From positions 310,001 through 374,000 of the forward strand of contig BCJJ01000018.1 in NCBI GenBank assembly GCA_039545355.1: a stretch of DNA of 64,000 nucleotides, read 5' to 3'. Of the stretch, positions 31,839 to 43,590 are shown in pieces (within the stretch, counting starts at the first letter, position 1; the number at the start of each line of letters is the position of its first letter). The DNA comes from Trichosporon coremiiforme (lineage: Eukaryota; Basidiomycota; Tremellomycetes; Trichosporonales; Trichosporonaceae). Below the pieces are notes generated by a model. That model did no database searches. It was not told where the DNA came from and saw only the letters and a program-made list of their open reading frames with translations. A program made the position numbers and the translations under genes.

Positions 31839-34800
31839 ATGGCCGACCTCGAATCCACGCACTCGTCGAGTCACGCGTTGTCCGACGAAGTGGATCCAGA
31901 ACGCAGAGATACCCACAGCGAGTCGGGAGGTCAATCCTTTGATGATCCTGATACGAGTGGCGACGATGCGATGGCCGACGTCATGGACGTGCAGGCGGAC
32001 GTAGCTGGGGACTATGGGGAGGACATGTTGCTTGCAGAGGGAGAGCAAGGCGGTGGAAAGCGCGTCAAGGTGAGTATTCTCACGTCTAACTCAGCTAACT
32101 TCTCCAGGTCTACGAGCTTAGGGATCAGGCCTGGGTCGACCGGGGTACGGGCCACTGCAAGGGCGTGTACGACGACCACAATGATGTTGCTCTCCTTATC
32201 GTTGAGGCAGAAGATACCCCGCCGGAGATCCGACACGCCGAAGGCGCCGAGGGACCGGGGGGATTCCTCAAGGACGACTTGCTCTTAAATACTCGAGTAT
32301 CCAAGGAGGAGAAGTACGACCGTCAGCAGGGTACGTACGCGCGTTGGAGCGACCAATGTCAAAGACGCTGACATCCCCAAAAGGTACTCTGATTGTCTGG
32401 ACTGATCACACGACTCAGCAGGATATAGCGCTGTCCTTCCAAGATGTTGAGGGTTGCGACGATATCTGGCAGTTTATCGTCGAGGTTCAAAAGCACCTGA
32501 GCAATCAGTTCGGTGAGACCCTGCCGAGTCATCGCCACTAATGTCTAGGCGACGATCAGAAGATGAACATGGCTTCGTCATCTTCGCCCCTGGCGACCTC
32601 TCCGCTACTTGGTTCCTCGACCCCTCAGATGGGTGGCATGCCCAGAGACGAGTGGCAACAGCCTACTCTTGCAAACATCAAGTATGACCGTTTGAAGGAG
32701 AGTGCTGACGAGCAGGGATCACGAGATGTGGTTGCGCATGCAGGCTAAGTCTGCCGCTGGTCGGGAGCGAGCCGTGGAACACATCATCGGGGAACATTAC
32801 ATCAAGCAGCTCATTGGTGTCCTAAATCAGGCGGAGGACTTGGAAAGTATCAACGATCTGCACGCTCTGTGCTCGTTGATGCAGACTATCCGTGAGATTC
32901 ACATTGGGTGCCGGGCCACGTCGAATACTAACCCTTCAGTGATGTTCAACGATAACGGCATATTCGAGTACATTCTTCAGGATGACATTTTCATGGGAGT
33001 CCTCGGGATGCTCGAGTGTAGGTGGCATGTCGCCTCCCAGCTGATGAACAGACGACCCGGAGTTCCCCACTCTGAAGGCGTCGTATCGCGCATTCTTCCG
33101 ACAGTACTCGAAGTTCCGTCAAGTGGTTGAGATCAAGGACGAGTCTATCAGGAACAAGATCCACCAGACCTCCCGCCTCCTGTACCTCAAGGACGTGGTC
33201 CTTGCGAGGTTGCTGGATGACCCAACGTTCGGTATCCTGAACAGTTTCGTGTTCTTCAACCAGGTGGACATCACGACCTACATCCAGTCGGACGAGCAGC
33301 TTCTTCACGATCTCTTTGTCGACTTCCGAAGTGACGATGAGGGCGGAAAAGACGCCAAAAAGCGCGATCTTGTCGTGTTCCTCCACCAGCTCATGGTCAT
33401 GGGCAAGGGTTTGCAGCTGGCGAATCGCCTTGCCCTCTATCGGACACTTCTGGATCGAGGTCTCTTGTTCGCTTGTGAATGGGCTTTCCGTCAGCGAGAA
33501 GCTGTCATTCTGCATGCTGGCGCTGAGATTCTGACTCTGGCCGTGGAGCACGACGTCAACGCCGTGCGACTGCATGTGCTACGGGAAGAGGAAATCTCGC
33601 GGAGAACGCTGGTTCTCGAGGTCATCAGCCTGCTCCAGAGCACCCGGGATCAGGGTCTGATGCAGCAAATGATCGAGTCGCTGAAGACATTACTGGAAGG
33701 TGGCCAGGAGAACGAGGTGAGTGCCGTCGCGTAATGCAGAGCTAATCATGTAGCAGTTCACCCGAGTCAAGGAAATGCCTGTCGTCGAGACCTTCACCCA
33801 ATACTTCTACGACTTGTGCGCAGCACAGCTGTTCGCCCCAGTGTCTGCCCTGCCTGAGTTGAAGGACCTTTCCGGTGGGTGTTCATCTTGGGGCCAAAGC
33901 TTACAAACAGGTCCGCCTACGTTAACTGCGGAGCAGGCACCGCTGATCGGATTGCTCGTCGACCTCTTGTCTTACTGCATCCAGATGCACGCCCACAAGT
34001 CTCAGTACTTCGTGCTGTCGAACCCTCTTGCTCAGAAGGTCTGCTCGCTGGTTTACGCTGGGGACAAGACTCTCCGTCATTGTGAGTCGGCGAGATACGC
34101 TCACAGCTCACGCACAGTCTCATTGCGGTTCATCAAGTCCTGTCTTATGACGAACAACCACTTCATCCATCGTAATTTTGCCAAGAACGGTGTAACGAAG
34201 GCGATCTTAGATCTCGTGGACCGAGAAACCAGCAGAGACACCATGTTGAGCTCGGCGTGTTTGGACACCCTGGAGCTCATCCGAAAGGTAAGCCACGGCG
34301 ATTGTCATATCGGTCTCCTGTACTAACATTCTCAGGAGAACATGAAGCCGATCATCATGGACATGTTCGACAAGTACGAGCCGATCATGACCCGATTGGC
34401 CGAACGACCGTTCGTCAGGGCATACGCGCAAGGCCTGCGGACACGATGGGAGCAGTACAAAGAGCCGCCGCCACCGCCACCGGCTCAGGTTGTCGAGCAG
34501 GAGAAGACACGCTCCGCCGCCGAGGAGGAGGAGGCTTGGTTTATCCAGTCCGACGAAGAAGACGCCGATGCGGATGGATCAGGGAGCCCGCAAGTGCCGT
34601 CCAAGCGTAAACGACTCCTGCAAGCCGGCCCGTCATCCAAGCGACAGCTATCCTCCAAGGCGGGTGGCCTCGGTCTGGACTACGACGATGCTTCTGACAG
34701 CGAGGGCTCCGCCGATGAGAGCCCAAAGCAGCCGCCTCCGGAGAACGGGCATGATGAGGACGCTCTCTCGGATGTCATGCTCAAAGCGCGAGCGAAGCGA

Positions 34801-35004
34801 GAACGCGAAGAGGAGGAGAATGAAGAAGAAGGCGCATTCGCCAGCCTCTTGGCCGGAAAGAAGCCCCCAAGTGAGGGCAGCGACTCTTCCAAGGCACCAG
34901 CGAGCGAGGGCAGTTCTTCAGCAGGGGCGGCTGAAGGAGACAGCCCGGAGAAAAAGATCAAGCTCAGCCTAGGCAACGTAGGCAAGAAGCTCGGCGGACA
35001 GTGA
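31839..35004 (+). CDS. PSY2: Protein phosphatase 4 regulatory subunit 3 (SMEK/Psy2)
   Basis: Targeting subunit of PP4, with roles in DNA-damage recovery and meiosis in yeast. Eleven exons: 31839-32069, 32108-32330, 32384-32512, 32549-32681, 32716-32891, 32940-33017, 33052-33716, 33754-33874, 33911-34081, 34118-34287 and 34336-35004, giving 921 aa. An acidic leader (1-77) precedes the EVH1/PH-like domain (VYELRDQAWVDRGTGHCKG to the DIWQFIVEVQ helix). The SMK-1 repeat domain follows: FEYILQDDIFMGVLGMLEYDPEFP, VVEIKDESIRNKIHQT and YLKDVVLARLLDD. The last 170 residues are acidic/Lys-rich and disordered (KPPSEG, SPEKKIKLSLG). Ten introns of 34-53 nt all keep frame; one uses an AAAAG acceptor (ends 32383). 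At 33753/33756 two acceptors three bases apart differ by one Gln. Confidence 0.92.
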
Positions 35005-35346
35005 CCCATGTACGATTAGTAGACTATGCACATCGGAAGGCAATGTAAAATCCAGTCCTGTTGCACCGCGCGATGTCGTCTGGTGCGCTGGACCGGCGTC
35101 AACGACCGTTTGAAAGACATTCGGACAAGCCACCATAGAAAAGTTGCATGGTAACAAAGGGGGCATGACGTCATCCACTTAAAATCGTGAAAGCTGGCGT
35201 TAACAGTTTGTCGGCGTTAAGTTTCAGGCACGGCTAGCGGGCTCGACCACGTGGCAGCCTCAGCGCAGGATCGCATCCTCTGCACAGTGTCGAACAAGCA
35301 CAACGGATTCCACGAACTGAGTTGCAACCTTCAACTAGCATCAAAA
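35005..35346. other. Promoter of the eL28 gene
   Basis: This is 342 bp between PSY2 and the eL28 gene. A perfect TGACGTCA site lies at 35166-35173, about 180 bp upstream of the ATG. I see no coding exon. Confidence 0.5.
35166..35173. promoter_or_regulatory. CRE-like palindrome TGACGTCA
   Basis: This perfect ATF/CREB-type site is about 180 bp upstream of the eL28 start codon, a plausible promoter distance. Confidence 0.4.
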
Positions 35347-36410
35347 ATGTCGGCCGACCTCCAGTGGCTCCTCGTTCGCAAGTGGAACTCCTTCCAGCAC
35401 AAGGCCGCCAACGGCCCCATCTTCTCGGCTGAGAAGGTTAGTCATCGATTTGAACGCGATCGATAGAGCTACGACTTCGATTAGAATCTCCGAGTGGAAA
35501 TGGACGGAACGACTCCGAAGGATTGGATTGGGAAGAAAGAGCGTGCAGATTCTGCGGACAGTTGTGTGCTGTTGGCTGGTTTTCCAGACGCAGAGAGCTG
35601 TGCGCAGATTGCATCGGACGGGGCAGAAGTTCGCTTGAATCTCTGTCGCGCGAAGGCGTAGATGGGGGAGTTCTGCTCGGCGGAGAATTAAAGCATCGTT
35701 CTCGAAGAACAACCGACATCGTTCACAGCTCTATCGGTCACGGAAGGGAAGGGGCAGGACAGCGTGCTGACGTTGCAGGGCAACCTTGTCAACCTCCACT
35801 CCGGCAAGTACTCCGGTCTTGCCAACAACAAGGTCATCGACATCTCGGCTGGCCCTGACGGCTCCATCACCGTCACCAAGGTCCAGGCTGACGGCGGCAA
35901 GGTCGCTTCCGCCAAGCGCCAGTCGACCCTCCGTCGCTCCACCGGCCCTCGTCGCGCCAACAAGATTGCCGCCGTCGAGACCGCCCACAAGGGCTTCCGC
36001 CCTGACCTTCGTCAGGTGAGTTTTCTATTGGTGCTGTGAAAAGCAGCACCTAGCGATCATCGTGACCGTTGCAACCTGTCTAGAACTCGCCGGAATCCGT
36101 TTGGATACCCCATGAAGGTTGGGTGTAAGAGGAATGCGAAAGTGAAACTCCCACGGTTTGCCAATCACTTAGCCCGGCAGCTCCCTTACAGGAAGTCGGG
36201 TGTCGTGTGCTACCTGGAGACATTTCCATGTCACTACAGTCTTGTCGTGATCGGACGCTAACTCTACAGGCCGCTGTTGCCCGCGCTTCCGCCCTCTCGC
36301 GCGCCAACAAGCGCACCGCCAACCCCCCTAAGGACCGCGCTCCTAAGGCCCGCGGCGCCAAGAAGGCTGCCGCCCCCGCCTCTGGCGAGAACGCCATGGA
36401 CCTCGACTAA
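35347..36410 (+). CDS. RPL28: 60S ribosomal protein L28 (eL28)
   Basis: Component of the large ribosomal subunit. Saccharomyces cerevisiae lacks eL28, so its presence speaks against a budding yeast. Exons are 35347-35436, 35779-36015 and 36270-36410, giving 155 aa. Recognisable stretches are MSADLQWLLVRKWNSF at the start, RQSTLRRSTGPRRANK in the middle and AHKGFRPDLRQAAVARASAL. The C-terminus is an Ala/Lys/Pro-rich tail ending MDLD. Both introns are long for this window (342 and 254 nt), as is common in fungal ribosomal protein genes. Intron 2 carries a perfect hairpin at 36030-36050. Coding sequence is strongly biased to C/G-ending codons, as expected for high expression. Confidence 0.94.
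36030..36050 (+). other. Hairpin in eL28 intron 2
   Basis: A 7-bp perfect stem (GGTGCTG with CAGCACC) encloses a 7-nt A-rich loop, 14 nt downstream of the 5' splice site. It could influence splicing or be part of a structured intronic RNA. The structure is seen directly; the function is inferred. Confidence 0.5.
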
Positions 36411-36948
36411 GCGTGTAGCGGATGTCGTGTAGATGTGGTGTTGTAGCAGGGCTTTTGGACATTGATAGGGCACGGCTTGACTATCGATGTCTGGAGGACG
36501 ATTTGGTAGTAGCAGGTGTCATGCCAGCATCCTCCGCATATGATAAAATCTGTTGCATTTGTCTCTCACTTGTGCGAATGACCTACTTGCTGTACCTCGT
36601 GACACGGGACTGTGCAGACACAACCTCAGCATTGAGCCCATATGCAGCAGTTACTCGACTGGCTGAAGCGCAGCCTGGATGCAGATTACAAGGTGTCCAG
36701 TTGATGTGGACCACGTGGCATGAGACTGACGTGGTAAATCCCGTATCAGGGTCAAGCGCGCAACGTGCCAGCACAGCGGTTCGGAGCGTTCGAAGTCATC
36801 GCGACGTGGACGAACTCATCAACGGTCTTCTGCGTCACGCTTTAGCTCTATCTACCCCTCGAACACCTCTCTCAACTCGGCATTGACCTAGAGAGGGCAC
36901 TCGGCTTTACTTCTCTCCCGTCGTTGACTGTCGAGAAAACGCTTCAAG
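36411..36948. other. Spacer eL28 / SEC27
   Basis: This is 538 bp between tandem genes with no coding sequence I can support. Confidence 0.55.
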
Positions 36949-39791
36949 ATGGTTAGTTGCCTTCAATCTACGTGATAATGCGAATCATTGCTGACATTGC
37001 TCTAGCCGATGCTTCTCGACATCCAGGTGAATACCGAAAGCGTCTCCGGACACTCAAGCTTGCGTATACTAACCCATTCCAGCGGAAACTCCTTGCCCGG
37101 TCTGACAGGGTCAAGTCGGTGGACTTCCACCCGACCGAGCCCCATGTCATCTGCGGTCTCTAGTGAGTTAATGAACCCCGGACGCGACGCTGACGCGCTC
37201 AGCAATGGACAGGTCAAGATCTGGAACTACGAGACTCAGACCGACATCAAGACCTTCGAGGTGACTGACGTTCCCGTTCGCTGCGTCAAGTACATCGCCC
37301 GCAAGAACTGGGTCAGTTCCTCAGTCCATTGCAACATCTGGCTGACGTTCAGTTTGTCTCCGGTTCCGATGACTTCCAGCTGCGTGTTTACAACCTCTCC
37401 ACGGGCGAGAAGGTCACTCAGTTCGAGGCTCACCCCGACTACATTCGTTGTCTCACTGTTCACCCGACTCTCAGCCTCGTCCTCACTGGCAGTGACGACA
37501 TGACGATCAAGGCTTGGGACTGGGAGAAGGGATGGCGCTGCGTGCAGGTCTTTGAGGGTCACACCCACTACATCATGGCTCTCGCCATTAACCCCAAGGA
37601 CCCGCAGACGTTTGCCTCGGCCTGTCTGGACCACACCGTCAAGGTCTGGTCTCTCGGCAGCACTGTTCCCAACTTCAGCCTCGAGGCTCACGAGAAGGGC
37701 GTTAACTACGTCGACTACTACCACGGAGGTGACAAGCCTTACATCGTTACGACCGGAGACGACCGTCTTGTGAAGATTTGGGACTACCACGCCAAGTCGT
37801 GCGTTCAGACGTTGGAGTCTCACACCGCCAACGTTTCGTTCGCTATCTTCCACCCGTCGCTGCCGATCATCCTCTCTGGATCTGAGGACGGTACTATCAA
37901 GATCTGGCACTCGTCCACCTACCGCCTCGAGAACACCCTGAATTACGGCTTGGAGCGCGCCTGGTGCGTTGCCTACCGCAAGACGGGTAACGAGGTCGCC
38001 GTCGGTTTCGACGAGGGAGCTGTGGTTGTCAAGCTTGGTCGTGACGAGCCTTCGGTGTCGATGGACGCATCTGGAAAGATTGTCTTTGCTCGCAACACTG
38101 AGGTTCTGACCACCAATGTCTCCCACATCGGCCAGGAGGGCGACGAGGTCGAGGACGGCCAGCGGTTGCCGGTTTCGTTCCGTGACCTGGGAACGACGGA
38201 GGTCTATCCTACGAGCCTGCAGCACTCTCCGAACGGACGTTTCGTTACAGTTTGCGGAGATGGCGAGTACATCATTTACACTGCGCTCGCCTGGCGTAAC
38301 AAAGCCTTCGGTAGCGGAACCTCGTTTGCTTGGGCTTCGGACTCGAACACCTATGCTGTTCTGGAGGGCAAGTCGAAGATCCGCGTCTACCGCAACTTCA
38401 AGGAGCGGGCAGGCCTGATCAAGTCCACCGGTGGATGGGCCGTGGAGGGTCTTCACGGAGGGCCTCTCCTCGCCGCTCGGGGGTCTGGGTTCGTCATGTT
38501 TTGGGACTGGGAGACTGGAGCAGTTGTCCGTCGCATTGAGGTTGACGCGACCAACGTGTCCTGGTCAGCTTCGGGCGATTACGTAGCCATCACTGCCGAG
38601 GACTCGCTCTTCGTCCTCCGCTTCGACCGGGACGCCTACCAGCAGCGTCTCGAGTCCGGCGAGCCGATCGACGATGAGGGCGTGGAGGAGGCGTTCGATC
38701 TCGTCGCTGAGGTTCCGGAGACCGTCAAGACGTGCCGCTGGATCGGTGACTGCTTTATTTACACAAACACCAACAACCGTCTCAGCTACCTGATCGGTGA
38801 CCAGACCAGCGTCATCAACCACTTCGACCAGCCGGTCTACCTGCTTGGCTACCTCCCGACGCACAACCGCATCTTCCTGGCTGACAAGGACCTTAATCTG
38901 TACAGCTACGCCCTTTCGCTCAACGTTGTTGAGTACCAGTCGGCCATTCTCCGCGGCGACCTCGAGGGTGCTGCCGAGATCCTCCCCACTATCCCCGCCG
39001 ACCAGCGCAACCGCATCGCTCGATTCCTCGAAGCTCAGGAGCTCAAGGAGCTTGCTCTGTCTGTCGCGACGGACCCCGACCACAAGTTCGAGCTTGCTGT
39101 CTCGATCGGAGATCTCGAGACCGCTCTTGAGCTTGTCCGTGCCTCCCCGGAAGCTGGTTCGGAGTCCAAGTGGAAGGTCGTCGGCGAGAAGGCTCTCGCG
39201 GCCTGGCAGCTGGATCTCGCTAAGGAGGCTTTCGAGAAGTCGAAGGATCTTCCCGCTCTCCTCCTCCTCTACACTTCGCTTGCCGACCGTGCTGGCCTCG
39301 AGAAGCTCGCTGCTCAGGCCGCCGAGAAGGGACAAAACAACATCGCCTTTGCCGCCTACCTGCAGCTCGGCGACAGCGCGTCCTGTATCGACCTCCTCGC
39401 CAAGACCGACCGTCTGCCCGAAGCCGCCCTCATGGCGCGATCATACAACCCCGGAAAGGCTGAGGGCGTCGTCAAGCAGTGGCGATCAGAGCTCGAGGAG
39501 CAGGGAAAGCCCAAGTACGCCCAGGTCATCGCCGACCCAATCGAGGACCAGGGCCTCTTTGAGGAGGCTTCTGGACCAGCGAGCAAGCTCGACTCGGAGG
39601 GATCAGGCGTCATGGTTGAGAAGGAGGTTGAGGGTCTCGTTGACCAGGTCAAGGAGTTGGTCGTCGAGGAGACTAGGCTAGTGGACGAGGCCGTGGCGGA
39701 AGTTGGAGAGACTGCGGCGGAGGAGGCTGACAACGCCGACGCCGCTGCAGCCGGGTCAGACGAAGTCCCATCTAAGGGCAAAACGAACTAA
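36949..39791 (+). CDS. SEC27: Coatomer subunit beta' (COPI)
   Basis: COPI coat subunit for retrograde Golgi-to-ER transport; its propellers bind KKxx cargo tails. Exons are 36949-36951 (ATG only), 37006-37026, 37083-37162, 37203-37311 and 37353-39791, giving 883 aa. The start is the family consensus [28 protein letters not shown]. WD40 repeats fill residues 10-300 (VKIWNYETQTDIKTFEV, DDMTIKAWDWEKGW, LDHTVKVWS, DGTIKIW). A second propeller extends to about 590, then an alpha-solenoid (ILRGDLEGAAEILPTIP, RIARFLEAQELKELAL). The C-terminal 90 residues are Glu/Val-rich and variable. The start codon is separated from the rest by an intron of 54 nt, so ab initio tools may pick a later ATG. Confidence 0.95.
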
Positions 39792-41016
39792 TGGTTAGTA
39801 TAGACATATGCATTCGCGTCGGGTAGCAAGTTGCTTTGTCAGTAAAGCTGGCCAGTTTTGTCCTCAGGAATCGGAGGTTCTCTCGATTTGAGTCGCCGGC
39901 CACGATCGAGAAGGAGAAGGTGGTCGCGTGCGCGGAGCCGAGATCAGCGCCATGGGCTGACGGGCGTGTGGTGTGTGCGGCAGGAGATGACTCGAGGCGC
40001 TGTTAGCTTGTCCTGACCCCTGGCTACGGAAGGGTGAATGGTCCTGAGAACAATGGGAGAGGGGGACGGGCTGTGTATGCGGTGCTTGCACAGAGCACAG
40101 AGGCAGCTCTCGTCGGAGCGTGGTGTTCTGGCGTCGAAGTGTCCGCTTAATCAGCTGCGCATTGTTCGTGGTGTCCGGGGTAATCTTATCCTAAGGGTCG
40201 TGAAAAGCTTGGCAGCGGCTGAAACCTTCACATGGCGCTGGGTGCGTGAGCACGGACAGCCAAAGTGGACTCGGTCAGTTGTGCCAGGTTAAGGGGGACA
40301 TCCATGACACGACATGGCGACAGCGGCAGGGTCGCCCTGGAACTTCGGTGGGTCAAGATCAGATGTCAACCTTACCGCCGTCTGCCGCTGAACCTGCGCC
40401 GCTCATCCGCGCACGCCGGTACGCCGGTCTCCGGCACACTGTCCGGACCTCCACCCCATCTCCACCTCATTGGCATGTGCCGAAATGTGCCGTAGACCGC
40501 ACTAAGCACTAGCGCTGCGCATGCACGGTCAGGATCGCCGATTGACCCGGCTATCACGAGCTCGCTGCTTAATCACTATCCTCGGCACACGTCCGTCGTC
40601 ACAACTGCACACAAGTCCATCGCACCTGTCGTCGGCTCCGACAGACACTACACCCTCCCCATCCGTCCCTGCTTCTCGAGAGGTGAACAAGGCGCCATAC
40701 ACCGCCCCTAGCCGCCCGTCGACGCCAGGCGCCACTGATTTTTCCGTAGCCCCTGCCCCGCTCAGGCGACCAGCGAGCCAGCGCGACGACCACTAGCTTA
40801 GGTTTGGCTTCACCCGCCCCGGCCGGCGTCACCTCCACCATTACTCTCGGACATAAAGCTTCGCGTCGGGGTGTTGGCGTGTCAGCTTCATCGTCGGCGT
40901 CTCCTTCGCCCAGTTCATCGTCCTGCACACCCCGCATCGATCCGACTGCCTCTGTACACCGCAGCGACCAACGCAGTGGGTCAGCAAGCGACAACTACTA
41001 CTCGAAGGAAGACAAG
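39792..41016. other. Spacer SEC27 / GH47 mannosidase
   Basis: This is 1.2 kb without a gene I can support. The frame of the mannosidase is open upstream to 40804, but no ATG precedes 41017 in that frame. Confidence 0.55.
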
Positions 41017-43590
41017 ATGGCCAACTACGACCCAGAGCTCGGTGGAGCTGTCGGCGCAACGGGGGGCGTCGGAGCGTTCGTGAGGCGGCGGCTTAGGCGG
41101 CCTCGTCTCATCTTCGTCGGTTTGACGATCTTCGGTCTGCTCTACTACTACTCCGACGCACTGCGACCAGAACGGCCGCCAGGCATTGTCGTTTCGCCAG
41201 ACGATACTGGACTGGGGTGGGGCGGTAGTGGAGGTATCGGTGGCGGCAGCGGTGCTGTCGACGACCGACCGGTATCCAAGCCCAAGCCCAAAACCAAGCC
41301 GATCGAGTCCTACACTGGTGTAGAAGCGGAGTTCATCGTCGACGAGAACGGCGACCACTACTACCCGAACATCCTGACGCCGGACGCCGCCCCACTGGTT
41401 CCAAACCCCGACGACCTTATGGACCCCACCAGCTTCTTCCCGGAGGTCGGTCCCGACTTCTTGAAGCGGCCTGAGGTGAAGGAGTTCCCAGTTGCGGATC
41501 TTGACAAGATCATCTCTGTCGCGCCTCCGGACAACGCGAAGCACAGGCAGATCGATCTTCTCCCCGGTGCTTACTCGGAGACCTGGAAGGGCCCCGAGGA
41601 ATGGAAGCCCACATATGGCAACGCGAAGCCGATCCAGTGGGACGGATTCAAGAAGGGCAACTACGAGACGGCCAAGGAGCGCAAGACGCGCGAGGCTCGG
41701 CGAGACGCCGTCAAGCGCGGCTTCGTCTATGCGTGGCAGAAGTACAAGGACCACGCGTGGGGGCATGATGAGGTTAAGCCTGTTACGAAGGACTTCCACG
41801 ACCCTTTCAACGGGTGAGTATTTCGCAACCTGAGCGAGGTTTAGCTCTCGCTGACATGCAGATGGGGTGCTTCTATCGTCGACACGCTCGACACGTTGCT
41901 CGTCATGGACCTCAGTGACGAGTACAACCAGTGCCGATCACACATTAACCAGCTCAACTTCCGTTGGGTCAAGGGAGCCGACTGGTCGCAGGGCTATGTT
42001 GCGCCTGCTGATGAGCTCGACGAGAAGGGACAGCCGTGGCAGATCGCGCGCGAGGCAGCCTCTATCCCGGTCTTCGAGACGGGTATTCGTTACCTCGGCG
42101 GCCTACTCGGCGCCTATGACCTGTCGGGCGACAAGCTCATGCTGGACCGAGCCACCGACATCGCCGAGGTGCTGTCGCGAGCTTTCAACACGAACTCTGG
42201 CCTGCCGGCCGGTTCGCGCATGGATCCCGGATACCAGACCGGTGCGCTGAAGCTGCATTCTGTTTCCATCGCCGAGGTTGGCAGCATGACGCTCGAGCTG
42301 ATGCGCCTTGGCTTCCTGACGAACGATCGCAAGTGGTTCGACCTTGCCCAGCGTTGTACCGACTACCTTGAGGACAACATTGCGCCGCGCACCAAGTTCC
42401 CTCCGTTGATCCCTATGTCGTTCGCCGCCGACCCTCTTCCGGATGCCAAGATCCAGGGCACTTACTCGTTTGGAGCGATGGCCGATTCGTTCTACGAGTA
42501 CTTGATCAAGACGGTGAAGCTGCTCGGTGAGACGTCAGCGATCGCGAAGCAATACGCCCGTCTGTATGCCGACTCGGTGGACGTCGCCCGCAAGGTCCTC
42601 TTCTATGACATCTCGAGCGTTCCCGGCCGCGACTTGTTCACGATTGGCAAATACGAGTACGGTGCGCCCAAGCTCGAGACGGAGCACCTTACGTGCTTCG
42701 CTGGTGGCATGCTCGGTCTTGGCGACAAGCTGCTCGACCGGCCGCAGGACAAGATCGATGGCGAGCGCTTCACATCAACATGCTACTGGCTTGCTGCCAG
42801 CTCGCCGCTCGGCATCCAGCCGGAGAATGTGCAGTTCTTCTCTCCCACTGAGAAGGGACAGTACGTCAACGTCACGAGCGACGGCAAGCCGTATCGCCCG
42901 CCCCTCAAGCTGCCGATTGAAGAGATGGACTCAACTTATATCCACAAGAATTGGCAGGGTCAATACCTTTGGAACGATGACAGCTCGCCCGTGGACCTTA
43001 ATGAGGAGGCGCAGCGAGCTCCCGGCGTTGCATACCACCGCAAATGGAAGAGTGTGCCGGTCGGATCGAAGCGCCGCAACGGGCACTACATCAACCGCCC
43101 CGAGACCATCGAGAGTGTGTTCTACATGTACCGCCTGACGGGCGACAAGAAGTGGCAGGACATCGGATGGGACATGTTCACGCACTGGATGACGCACGCG
43201 AAGACGCATGCGGGTATCAGCAGCATCAGGGACGTGACGAAGGATGAGTCCCAGAAGGTTTTGGGCAACAACATGGAGAGCTTCATCTTCGCTGAAACCT
43301 TCAAGTACCATTACCTGCTGCAGAGCGACCCGGAGCTTCTCAGCCTCGACAACTACGTCCTGAACACAGAGGCACACCCCATGATCGCCACCGACAAGGA
43401 GCCCGGGTTCGAAGGCCTCTGGACCCCGCCTGCGTACGAGGAGGACCTCGGCGTCCGCGGCGAGGGCACACACGTCCAAAAGTACATGCGCCTCGACAAC
43501 CTCGACCGTTACCGGCGCCGCAACGCGGCTGTCCTCGAGGCTAAGAAAGCGGCCCAGGCGGAGAAGGGGGACCGACCTAAGGGCGCGTAG
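41017..43590 (+). CDS. Class I alpha-1,2-mannosidase (GH47)
   Basis: Trims terminal alpha-1,2-mannose from N-glycans in the ER or Golgi. Exons are 41017-41813 and 41862-43590, giving 841 aa. It is a type II membrane protein: a short basic cytosolic tail (VRRRLRRPR), one hydrophobic anchor (LIFVGLTIFGLLYYY, about 31-45), then a Gly/Pro/Lys stem. The GH47 domain starts near residue 225 and shows DPFNGWGASIVDTLDTLLVMDL, FETGIRYLGGLLGAYDLSG, LTCFAGGMLGLG, RPETIESVFYMYRLTGDKKW and NNMESFIFAETFKYHYLL, ending with the NTEAHP motif. Length and the long stem exceed yeast Mns1 (about 550 aa), so a Golgi-type enzyme is also possible. One intron of 48 nt lies exactly before the GWGAS motif. Confidence 0.9.

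Noticed and set aside
37236..38456. 406-codon antisense open frame over SEC27
   Set aside because: Mirror of the WD40 coding strand in a GC-rich gene; no recognisable domain, and it crosses a real sense intron.
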